Notes under the pieces: model-generated
Told to the model about the DNA's origin: nothing
Database searches by the model: none
What the model saw: only the letters and a program-made list of their open reading frames with translations
Assembly (NCBI GenBank): GCA_026988515.1
Contig: JALSLA010000041.1
Span: 1 to 55,129 of the forward strand
Origin: Helicobacteraceae bacterium
GTDB lineage: Bacteria > Campylobacterota > Campylobacteria > Campylobacterales > Sulfurimonadaceae
Direction of reading: 5' to 3'
Length of the DNA stretch: 55,129 nt
Program-made: the position numbers and the translations under genes
Shown: one piece after another, positions 44,171 to 51,584 of the stretch
Position numbering within the stretch: the first letter of the stretch is position 1
How the letters are laid out: each line of letters begins with the position of its first letter

Positions 44171-44601
44171 AACCCTTAACTCCTACAGTCAATTTTACAT
44201 GTAAACTGCATGAAATCGATGTTGTGGTTAAAGCACTGCTTGCGCGACTGAAAGAGGGCGGTGTTGTACTGCTTCAAGGAGATCTTGCGGCAGGTAAAAC
44301 AACACTGGTACAGCGAACCGCAGCTTATCTGCAGCTTGATGATGCCGTTACCTCGCCGACTTTTTCCATTCAGCAATGTTACGCCAATAAGCTGTTTCAT
44401 TACGATATCTACAATCAGGGGTTGGATCGTTTTATAGCATTGGGACTTTTAGAAGAGTTGGAGCGTGAAGGTTACCATTTTATAGAGTGGGGCGATGAGC
44501 GGTTGTATACCATATTGCAGTCGGCGCAGATACCGGTCATTATTGTCGAGATTGACAAAGAGAATACAACGCGACGCTACAGGATTATAGAACATGCATA
44601 G
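44167..44601 (+). CDS. tsaE: tRNA t6A biosynthesis ATPase TsaE
   Basis: A 144-residue P-loop protein with LLQGDLAAGKTTLVQR, SPTFSIQQCY and the C-terminal FIEWGDERLYTIL, all family signatures. TsaE drives the TsaBD complex that makes threonylcarbamoyl-A37 on ANN-decoding tRNAs. It begins with GTG 44167 overlapping trpD (GTGA) and ends 8 bases inside lptB. An exact TTTACATGTAAA occurs near its 5' end, here read in another frame (Phe-Thr-Cys-Lys), which argues that the motif acts at the DNA level. Confidence 0.93.
   Translation: MKPLTPTVNFTCKLHEIDVVVKALLARLKEGGVVLLQGDLAAGKTTLVQRTAAYLQLDDAVTSPTFSIQQCYANKLFHYDIYNQGLDRFIALGLLEELEREGYHFIEWGDERLYTILQSAQIPVIIVEIDKENTTRRYRIIEHA
44194..44205. repeat. 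Iterated palindrome TTTACATGTAAA, copy 6
   Basis: Exact copy in tsaE in a different codon phase from most other copies. Confidence 0.8.
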
Positions 44602-45316
44602 ATTACAAGCGAAAAATTTAGTCAAGCACATTAAAGATTTACAGATTGTCAACGGTATTTCGCTAGAGGTACGAAGCGGTGAAGTGGTAGGGCTGCTGGG
44701 TCCTAACGGCGCGGGAAAAACAACAACGTTTTATATGATTTGCGGTCTCATTGACGCTACAAAAGGCGAAGTACTTTTAGACGATGAAAATATTTCAAAT
44801 CTGCCGTTGCATCGACGCGCCCAAAAAGGCATTGGCTATCTGCCGCAAGAGGCGTCAATTTTTAAAGATTTGAGTGTTGAAGAGAACCTGATGGTTGCGG
44901 CACAGGTTGCAATACAAGAGAAGCAAAAGCGCGAGCAACGTATTGACGAACTTTTGGAGATGTTCAACATTGAACCCATTCGTAACCGTAAAGGCATCAG
45001 TCTCAGCGGGGGAGAACGCCGTCGTGCCGAAATTGCCCGTGCATTGGTCAATTCGCCGCGTTTTTTACTTTTAGACGAACCGTTTGCAGGTGTGGATCCT
45101 TTGGCGGTAAGCGACATTCAAGATGTTATTTCGCAACTGGTATCGTACGGTATCGGGGTTCTTATTACTGACCATAATGTTCGTGAGACATTGGCTGTAT
45201 GCGATCGTGCTTATGTCATTAAGAGCGGTAAACTGTTGGCGTCAGGTACGAGCGACGCTATTGGCAAGAATGATGATGTACGTAAGTACTATTTGGGCGA
45301 ATCGTTTAAGTTATAA
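44594..45316 (+). CDS. lptB: LPS export ABC transporter ATPase LptB
   Basis: A 240-residue ABC ATPase of the LptB type: Walker A GPNGAGKTTTFYMICG, Q-loop GYLPQEASIFKDLSVEENL, signature LSGGERRRAEIARALV, Walker B FLLLDEPFAGVDPLAV and the H-loop ITDHNVRETL. It powers lipopolysaccharide transport through LptFG. The lptB-rpoN order is widely conserved in proteobacteria. It overlaps tsaE by 8 bases and shares one base with the rpoN start. Confidence 0.95.
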   Translation: MHRLQAKNLVKHIKDLQIVNGISLEVRSGEVVGLLGPNGAGKTTTFYMICGLIDATKGEVLLDDENISNLPLHRRAQKGIGYLPQEASIFKDLSVEENLMVAAQVAIQEKQKREQRIDELLEMFNIEPIRNRKGISLSGGERRRAEIARALVNSPRFLLLDEPFAGVDPLAVSDIQDVISQLVSYGIGVLITDHNVRETLAVCDRAYVIKSGKLLASGTSDAIGKNDDVRKYYLGESFKL

Positions 45317-46581
45317 TGATGCTTAAAGTTCGGCAGAGTGTAGAGACTAAAAACAAGCTTTCAAACACACTGCGTAACTGGCTTCCCGTGTTGCATGCAA
45401 GTTTGAGTGATTTAAGTGAAGCCATTGCTCCGTTTGTCGAAGCCAATCCGCTTATTGAAGTGGAATCGGGCTTTGAAGAACATTTTGAAAAAAAGATTCC
45501 TAAAAAAATTCTCAGCGGTTATGTCGGCAATGCCAGCAGTGAAAAAATTGAGGCACTTACCGTTGCTTCAAAATCATTGTATGATGTTCTTGAAGAGCAG
45601 CTGGGAGCACCGCTTTTCCCTACACCGTTTTCTGAAAATATTGCACGTTTTATTGTAGAAAATCTTGATGAAAACGGTTATTATGAAGGCGATTCGGCAC
45701 TGTTTTGCAAGCAGCACCGAATTGATAGGGAGACATTTGAAAAAGTGCGTAAACGGTTTGTCCATGTTGAACCACTGGGCATCGGTGCGACTGATTTGCA
45801 GGAGTGTTTTTTATTTCAGCTTGAATCGAGTAGTATTAGCGATGCGGCCTATACATTGGCTCAAGAGATGATAGGTGCACTTGAGCATATACATACCTTT
45901 TCACAACATCCATATTTTAGTGAAGCGCTTCATGTAATTCAAAAGTTTAAAAACCCACCGGCAATCGATTACCTAGAAGCGTCACCTCAAGTGATTCCCG
46001 ATTTAATGATCTTTTTTAATGATGAGGGAAATATTGAAGTGACGTTAAACGATGCGTACTATCCGACGATTCATATCGATACGCAATATGGCATAGAACA
46101 TGAGTTTGTAAGTGAAAAAATCAAAGAGGCAAAAAGTTTGGTTGACGCACTCGATATGCGTCGCGCCACACTCTATAAGGTCGGTTTAATGATTGTGGAG
46201 TACCAGTACGACTTTTTTGTAGGCGGTGATCGAAAGCCGTTAACGCTTAAAATGCTTGCCGATGAATTTGGACACAACCCATCGACCATTTCACGTGCCA
46301 TTGCCAATAAATATATTGCTTGCGAACGTGGAGTGTTTGCTATGAAAGAGTTTTTTACAACCGCTATTGACGATGACGTATCCAATGCGGCTATTAAGGA
46401 ATATCTGAGCAAGCTGGTTAAAGAAGAGTCGCGAGAAAAGCCGCTTAGCGATATGAAGCTTTTAGAGTTGATTACCAAGAAGTTTCAGATTACCATGGTA
46501 CGACGTACCATTGCAAAATACCGCAAGCAGCTTAATATTGCCGGATCTTCCGAAAGGAAGAAACTTTATAGGCTACAGTAA
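45316..46581 (+). CDS. rpoN: RNA polymerase sigma-54 factor
   Basis: A 421-residue RpoN. The N-terminal activator-interaction region is short (LRNWLPVLHASLSDLSEAI). The core-binding region follows, then the promoter-binding part with DEFGHNPSTISRAIANKYI, and the RpoN box appears as MVRRTIAKYRKQLNI near the C terminus. In this phylum sigma-54 drives class 2 flagellar genes. The first ATG of a tandem pair is used, overlapping lptB by one base. It converges on the large cytochrome gene with a 12-base gap and no clear terminator. Confidence 0.96.
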   Translation: MMLKVRQSVETKNKLSNTLRNWLPVLHASLSDLSEAIAPFVEANPLIEVESGFEEHFEKKIPKKILSGYVGNASSEKIEALTVASKSLYDVLEEQLGAPLFPTPFSENIARFIVENLDENGYYEGDSALFCKQHRIDRETFEKVRKRFVHVEPLGIGATDLQECFLFQLESSSISDAAYTLAQEMIGALEHIHTFSQHPYFSEALHVIQKFKNPPAIDYLEASPQVIPDLMIFFNDEGNIEVTLNDAYYPTIHIDTQYGIEHEFVSEKIKEAKSLVDALDMRRATLYKVGLMIVEYQYDFFVGGDRKPLTLKMLADEFGHNPSTISRAIANKYIACERGVFAMKEFFTTAIDDDVSNAAIKEYLSKLVKEESREKPLSDMKLLELITKKFQITMVRRTIAKYRKQLNIAGSSERKKLYRLQ

Positions 46582-46593
46582 CACGGTAGTGGT

Positions 46594-48657
46594 TTAAGGG
46601 GTGAAGTCTTCAAAAGGAATACCGCTGGTGTTGGTAGCGTGATCATGGCACTGATTGCATTGAGGATCGTAAGAATAAGCATGAGACGTGTCAATACCAG
46701 TGCCCACACTTCGTTTTGCAAATCCACTAAGTTTTAAAGAATTTCCATTGTAATTGTAAGGTTCAGGAAAACTTTCATAGCCCATGAGCCGTGATTTAGT
46801 AGAGCCATGTGGAATGGCAACATGGCATGTTACACAGGTAATATTGAGTGGTGGAAATCCAATAGATTCTGAATTTGCTTTAAACCAATGCGCAGTTACT
46901 TGTGTTAAGTCATGACAGTTGGCACAGAAGAGATCGCTATCGCCTCCGTTAAAAATATCTTGTGCAGTATAGAGTGTTCCATCTGGTTTAGCCGGCCAAT
47001 ATTTCTTTTCCCCTTTTAACATATACTTCATATTGGATCCGTGCGGTCCTCGCGGGTCACCGCCTACCTCGTTATCGGCACCGTGGCAGTCGGAGCAGTA
47101 CATAGCAGTAAAACCGGGATTGGTATTCCAAGGAGCACGTAGTTGATTAGCTTGCAGTGCCTTGGGATCACTTGAACCGGGTCTGCTGTTTAAGGGCATA
47201 ACTACAGGGTGAGCCGAACGGTTATTGGGGTTAAACTCCCACGCCTGATCGGTAGCATACATTCCTTCATTGACTAAAAAATGGCCCGAGACACCGTCTG
47301 GAGCATCACCGACACCCCAGTAAGAGTGACATTTAAGACAGATTTGGTACTCTTTATCTGCCGACTCAAGAGTGGAAAACGTAGTCGGCTGCGTGCCTCT
47401 CGGTGTCCAGTTAGGCTCAACACCCGTGACATTTCGTAAAACATCTGAAACGGCATTGGTCGGCGTGTTTGGGTACCATTGCCCTTTGGGTACGTGTGCA
47501 TTGCTACCGAGTCGGTGCGGGTTGTGGCAGTCCATGCATTCGGCATGCATAGAATCATCCCAGCTAAGTCCTTTGCTGCCGGCAGGAAAGCGTGTTGATC
47601 CGGTGCCGTAAAATACGTCAAGATCGGTATGTACACCATCGGTAATATTGACCGGGTGCGCGTAAGTACGATTGAGTACCGATTCAATATCGACGCCGCC
47701 AACCGTACCGGTACCGTGACATGATGAGAGGTTCGGTGACGAAGCAGCACCTTGAAAACAGGTCTGTTGCTCTACTTTTCGCAGCAGATAGTCGCCTTCA
47801 CCGTTGTGTGGTGTATGGCAGTTTACACAGAAAAAATCACTGGGGCTTTGCGAACCGTATTTGCTGACAACATTAGGGTCGGTGTAGGGCATTCCAATGA
47901 CTTGGTGGGTTGTCGGCCACGGATCACCGCCACTTTTGTCATGACATGACATACAGGTATCACGCATGTTTTTTGCATGATTGCCGCCGCTATCGACCCG
48001 TAAAAATGCTTTGTTCTCTTTATGAGGGTCGTGGCATGATGAGCATTCAACATACTTTTTTCCGCCATAATTAAATAACTTAATGGGTGCATCAGGTACA
48101 ACTTTGAGTTCTGAAGAGCGGCTGCCAATATCAAAGGTTTTGGTAATGGCGGGATTGTATTCGACACCTACCGGATGGTGAACGGAAAGATCGGTTCCAA
48201 TAAAACCTGCGGATGTTGCGGGAATTGTTCCGCTTCCATCTGTTCCGGTCATGGCAATTGTATTGCCGTTCATATATTCACGTCGCAGTTTAAAAACCGA
48301 ACCGACGGCAACCGTACCGTCATGGCAACTTAAACACTGCCGTGACAAAGCACCGGGAGTATCGTTGGCACTTCCAAGATCGGTAGGGGCATCGGGGTAA
48401 CCGAGCCGACGTAAATAGGCACTGTCATACATGGTGTAGTTTGATGTGGGCATACTTCGGTTCCAAAGCGGTTTTCCCAGCGGGCGTGACTGGTGGGGAA
48501 TGTGACAAAAGACACATATTTCGGTTTCAGCCTGAGCTTTAATGGTTCCTGCCGTATTACTAACAGAAAGGTTGTGCTTGGTATTAACGATGCCTGCACG
48601 AAGTTCTGTAATTGAAAATATTAAAAAAATACTACTGATAACACTAAAAAAATGCAT
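46594..48657 (-). CDS. Large multiheme cytochrome c, 11 CXXCH sites plus one CX12CH
   Basis: A 687-residue exported protein with a signal peptide (FFSVISSIFLIFSITELRAG). Canonical heme sites begin at Cys 48, 108, 205, 235, 277, 374, 440, 521, 578, 608 and 667. C300 and C313-H314 form an extra CX12CH pair that could be a twelfth, atypical heme. Many sites continue as CHxPH (doubled-CXXCH/cytochrome c3 style). Likely periplasmic or outer-surface electron carrier; no close named homologue is claimed. Ribosome-binding site GGAG 9 bases before the ATG. It lies downstream of the isomerase gene, with its own possible promoter in the 122-base gap. Confidence 0.85.
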   Translation of the reverse strand: MHFFSVISSIFLIFSITELRAGIVNTKHNLSVSNTAGTIKAQAETEICVFCHIPHQSRPLGKPLWNRSMPTSNYTMYDSAYLRRLGYPDAPTDLGSANDTPGALSRQCLSCHDGTVAVGSVFKLRREYMNGNTIAMTGTDGSGTIPATSAGFIGTDLSVHHPVGVEYNPAITKTFDIGSRSSELKVVPDAPIKLFNYGGKKYVECSSCHDPHKENKAFLRVDSGGNHAKNMRDTCMSCHDKSGGDPWPTTHQVIGMPYTDPNVVSKYGSQSPSDFFCVNCHTPHNGEGDYLLRKVEQQTCFQGAASSPNLSSCHGTGTVGGVDIESVLNRTYAHPVNITDGVHTDLDVFYGTGSTRFPAGSKGLSWDDSMHAECMDCHNPHRLGSNAHVPKGQWYPNTPTNAVSDVLRNVTGVEPNWTPRGTQPTTFSTLESADKEYQICLKCHSYWGVGDAPDGVSGHFLVNEGMYATDQAWEFNPNNRSAHPVVMPLNSRPGSSDPKALQANQLRAPWNTNPGFTAMYCSDCHGADNEVGGDPRGPHGSNMKYMLKGEKKYWPAKPDGTLYTAQDIFNGGDSDLFCANCHDLTQVTAHWFKANSESIGFPPLNITCVTCHVAIPHGSTKSRLMGYESFPEPYNYNGNSLKLSGFAKRSVGTGIDTSHAYSYDPQCNQCHDHATNTSGIPFEDFTP

Positions 48658-48771
48658 AGGTAAACTCCAAATTTATACTTCCTATCTTATCATCTTTTTT
48701 TATAAAACAATATTAAAAGAACATTTTATAGTGGTTTTTCTTATGAAAGTACAAATATGTGATACTGCAAC

Positions 48772-48794
48772 GAATCAAGCTAGTGGCTTGATTC
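48772..48794. terminator. Hairpin across the stop codon of the isomerase gene
   Basis: Perfect 9-bp arms GAATCAAGC / GCTTGATTC around a 5-base loop. It includes the TAG stop of the minus-strand isomerase gene. No U-run follows, so it may be a Rho-assisted end, an attenuator before the next cytochrome gene or an mRNA-stability hairpin. Confidence 0.5.
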
Positions 48795-49874
48795 AGAAGG
48801 AGGGGTGAGAATTGTAACATCAGCAGCGTCTCTGAGTTTTTGTACATGTGAGAGCGTATTTTTAACGATAATACTCTCTTGAAGATATTTTTTAATGAAA
48901 TTGCGTACCTCTTCATAGGGTGCGGTGCGTGGCGGTTCAATAGTATTGACTTTAATAATGTGGTAGCCAAAACGTGTGCGTACCGGTTCACTGATGTCAC
49001 CCTCTTTAAGACTAAAGGCAGCCTCTTCAAACGTTTTGGGCATGTAGCCTTTTTTAATAAAACCAAGACTGCCGTTTGTTTCATTGGCTTCGGCACTTTG
49101 GGAGTACTGTCGTGCCAATGCGCTAAACGATTCACCCTCTTTTAGTCGTGTCCGTATTTTTTGCGCTTTTTCAAATACAATCTTTTGATACTGTGGTGTA
49201 TTGTTATTGTCAAAGCTTAAGAGTATTTGGCTGACATTAACCATTTTACCCCTGCTAAAGTTCTGTTTGCCTTTGTCGTAAAAATCTCGAATCTGTTCCT
49301 CGGGAATATCCGGATCGTTCAGACCGTATTTTTTAAAATACTCCTGAAGATAAATTTTCTCTTTTAAAAAATCATCAAACTGTGATGTATTCATTCCCAT
49401 TGAGGCCATGTAGTGATTAAAAGCCTCTTTGCTACCGAATTTCTCTTCAATAGCCGTACGTTCTGCATCAATTTTTTGTTGAAGGTTTGCAACAGGTTCC
49501 TTAAGGCTTGCCTGACGTAAAACCTCGTCGTTAATCATTTTGTTCAAAACTTTCTGTTTTAAAAGATTTAACTGCGCCGAGTTAGCAGTTGATGTACTGA
49601 AACGTCTGTCTTTTTTAAGTTGCTTTTGTACCATAGCATTGAGCTTGTCTTCGTATAAGGCAATACCATTGACAGTAGCAACGACAGTTTTCTCTTTTAG
49701 TGAGCTATGGTCTGTTTTTGGTGTAGCAATGACCGGCTTGGTAATTGCTGCTGCCTCCTCCTCTTGTGTCTGTGTTTTGGTGTCACATCCAAGAAAAACG
49801 GTGCCGACTAGCAGTGTTGCGAGCATGTGTGATGCCCTGAGTCGCCTTTGGGATTTTGTGGTGCTGGTATTCAT
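48780..49874 (-). CDS. PpiC/SurA-type peptidyl-prolyl isomerase lipoprotein
   Basis: A 364-residue protein. The start is ATG 49874 rather than the upstream open frame, because AGGAG lies just before it and it gives a proper lipoprotein signal (ATLLVGTVFLGC, lipobox Cys30). After a linker comes a SurA-N-like helical region and a parvulin domain from about residue 220 (VNVSQILLSFDN, NGSLGFIKKGYMPKTFEEAA, VRTRFGYHIIKVN). It probably folds or chaperones exported proteins in the periplasm. It follows the subtilase gene by 13 bases. A parvulin isomerase next to a subtilase and an 8-heme cytochrome recalls the Geobacter omcZ locus. Confidence 0.85.
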   Translation of the reverse strand: MNTSTTKSQRRLRASHMLATLLVGTVFLGCDTKTQTQEEEAAAITKPVIATPKTDHSSLKEKTVVATVNGIALYEDKLNAMVQKQLKKDRRFSTSTANSAQLNLLKQKVLNKMINDEVLRQASLKEPVANLQQKIDAERTAIEEKFGSKEAFNHYMASMGMNTSQFDDFLKEKIYLQEYFKKYGLNDPDIPEEQIRDFYDKGKQNFSRGKMVNVSQILLSFDNNNTPQYQKIVFEKAQKIRTRLKEGESFSALARQYSQSAEANETNGSLGFIKKGYMPKTFEEAAFSLKEGDISEPVRTRFGYHIIKVNTIEPPRTAPYEEVRNFIKKYLQESIIVKNTLSHVQKLRDAADVTILTPPSESSH

Positions 49875-49887
49875 GGTGTATCTCCTG

Positions 49888-51408
49888 TTATAGTTTGGTA
49901 AGAGTAATTTGAGCAGTATTGCCACTATTGCCAAGAGGCATAAAGAAGAGTTTAAGCGCATCGGTAGATCCGTCTAAAGAGATCGTAATGGTTTCGTTGT
50001 CTTCTTTGAAAAAGTAGAATTTTGTAAGATCACCCCGAAAGCGGTTCTCGCTATATACCAAGATGACAACAGCAGTAAGTCCACTGTTTTTCATGCTAAT
50101 GCGATACGCCGAATCTTCAAGAAGAACCTCTTGAATACCGTTGAGCAAAGCACTCTCTTTTTTAAGATTTAAAACAATGTCTTCAGTAGTATTGAAAGCA
50201 TCGCGTATATTTAAAAGTCCGTAGCCGAACGTATCATCACGTCCCAAAATACCGAGATCGGTTACAGATGTTTGCAATGTTTTTCTTAGGTCGTCATTGT
50301 TAATAATACCGTCATTGTTACGATCATTGATACCCTTGGAAAGCAGCAGTGCGGCGGCACCACTGACAAATGCGGCTGATTGAGAGGTCCCGCTGAGTGC
50401 AGCATAACTGTTTTCTTGAGCAGTCGAGTAAATATTGAGACCCGGCGCTGCAATTTCCAATACGGGATCAATGGGTGAAAAAAAGCCTTTGGAATCATTC
50501 TGATCGGTTCCGGCAACGGCAACGACAGAGTCGTAAGCAGCAGGGAACTGTGCGGCACCGCTGTAGGTATTTCCGGCAGAAGCTACAATGAGAAGACCGG
50601 CTTGTTCCGCTGCATCACAGGTCGCCTGTAGCAGTGAAGAATCGACTCCGGCAATACTGATATTGGCAATATCCATGTTGTTCTCAACTGCCCATTGTAT
50701 GCCGGCAATAATATCGCTTAGCGACCCAAACGTACTGCCGTCAAGGACTTTGACGGCATAAATGGAGGCGTCCGGAGCCACACCGACCACGCCGATGTCG
50801 TTTGATTCTGCCGCAATAATACCGGCAATGTTGGTACCGTGCTGGTTATAACTGTCGTCAAAAGGGTCATCACTGCCGCGACCGTTAGTAATAAAATTAT
50901 AGCCGCCGCGGTAATTGGCATCAAGATCTTCGTGATTGTAATTAATACCGGTATCGAGTATGGCAATTTTTATGCCGCTACCGGTAATGTTTTTGTCATG
51001 TGCGACTTTAGCACCGATACGTTCAACACCCCATGAGTTGTCATATTCTCCATCAGATGCCAGGCTCTGTATTGAAAGTGGTTTGGTTGACGAGACCTTG
51101 GAAGTTGTGGAGGGGCTAGGGTCAATGGAGTGCACCGTTACATCATCTTCAACAAATGTAACCGATGGGTTTTTCAAGAGGATGGCAATACTCTCCTGAG
51201 GCATATCGGCAGCTATGGCAGGCAGTAGTGAATAGGTACGTTTAATGGTACCGCCAAGGCTTTGAATGAGTTTTTTTTCTGCTTTGTCAGGTTTTTGATG
51301 AAAGCCGACAATAACGGGCTTTCCTGCTATGGCAGTTGTTGCTAAAAGGGTGCAAAAAGTACATAGAAGTAGCATGCGTTTCAAGATTGTCTGTGTTGTT
51401 AACATCAT
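49888..51408 (-). CDS. Subtilisin-like (S8) serine protease, exported
   Basis: A 506-residue secreted protease. It has a signal peptide (LLLCTFCTLLATTAIAG), an I9-type propeptide (residues about 31-95) and a catalytic domain with intact triad: D152 in AILDTGINYNHEDLD, H190 in NQHGTNIAGIIA and S342 in LSGTSQSAAFVSG; the oxyanion Asn is in ASAGN. A beta-rich domain of about 110 residues ends the protein. It lies between an 8-heme cytochrome with a detachable-looking C-terminal half and an isomerase, so that cytochrome is a candidate substrate. It has its own putative promoter. Confidence 0.93.
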   Translation of the reverse strand: MMLTTQTILKRMLLLCTFCTLLATTAIAGKPVIVGFHQKPDKAEKKLIQSLGGTIKRTYSLLPAIAADMPQESIAILLKNPSVTFVEDDVTVHSIDPSPSTTSKVSSTKPLSIQSLASDGEYDNSWGVERIGAKVAHDKNITGSGIKIAILDTGINYNHEDLDANYRGGYNFITNGRGSDDPFDDSYNQHGTNIAGIIAAESNDIGVVGVAPDASIYAVKVLDGSTFGSLSDIIAGIQWAVENNMDIANISIAGVDSSLLQATCDAAEQAGLLIVASAGNTYSGAAQFPAAYDSVVAVAGTDQNDSKGFFSPIDPVLEIAAPGLNIYSTAQENSYAALSGTSQSAAFVSGAAALLLSKGINDRNNDGIINNDDLRKTLQTSVTDLGILGRDDTFGYGLLNIRDAFNTTEDIVLNLKKESALLNGIQEVLLEDSAYRISMKNSGLTAVVILVYSENRFRGDLTKFYFFKEDNETITISLDGSTDALKLFFMPLGNSGNTAQITLTKL

Positions 51409-51452
51409 CTGTTTTACCTTTAATAATAATCTTGTGTTTTTATAAACGTAAT

Positions 51453-51458
51453 ATTATA
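51453..51458 (-). promoter_or_regulatory. Candidate -10 box (TATAAT) for the subtilase-isomerase pair
   Basis: On the minus strand GCTATAATATTACG lies 44 bases before the protease start, so protease and isomerase could be transcribed apart from the upstream cytochrome. Confidence 0.45.
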
Positions 51459-51513
51459 GCAGAAAGTTTTTTGAAATGGATGTTGCAGTATGTAGTTTAG
51501 ATTTAGCTAGAGG

Positions 51514-51541
51514 GTTTGTGGCCTGAAAACAGGCCACAAAC
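51514..51541. terminator. Strong 12-bp hairpin downstream of the 8-heme cytochrome gene
   Basis: Perfect stem GTTTGTGGCCTG / CAGGCCACAAAC with an AAAA (minus: TTTT) loop. It lies 44 bases beyond the cytochrome stop and is GC-richer than its surroundings. There is no long U-run; it probably works with the A/T hairpin next to it or protects the 3' end of the message. Confidence 0.6.
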
Positions 51542-51558
51542 TGTAATGAATTGTTTTA

Positions 51559-51582
51559 AAAAAAGCTTCTGGGTGCTTTTTT
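51559..51582 (-). terminator. Rho-independent terminator of the 8-heme cytochrome gene
   Basis: A stem AAAAAAGC / GCTTTTTT with an 8-base loop followed on the minus strand by a T-tract, 3 bases after the cytochrome stop codon. Confidence 0.65.
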
Positions 51583-51584
51583 AA

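Noticed and set aside
46579-46600. Terminator between rpoN and the convergent cytochrome gene
   Set aside because: Only a 12-base gap with no stem and no T-run on either strand.
49540-49893. 117-codon plus-strand frame opposite the isomerase gene
   Set aside because: It lies wholly antisense to a gene with a signal peptide and conserved parvulin motifs; its translation has no recognisable features.
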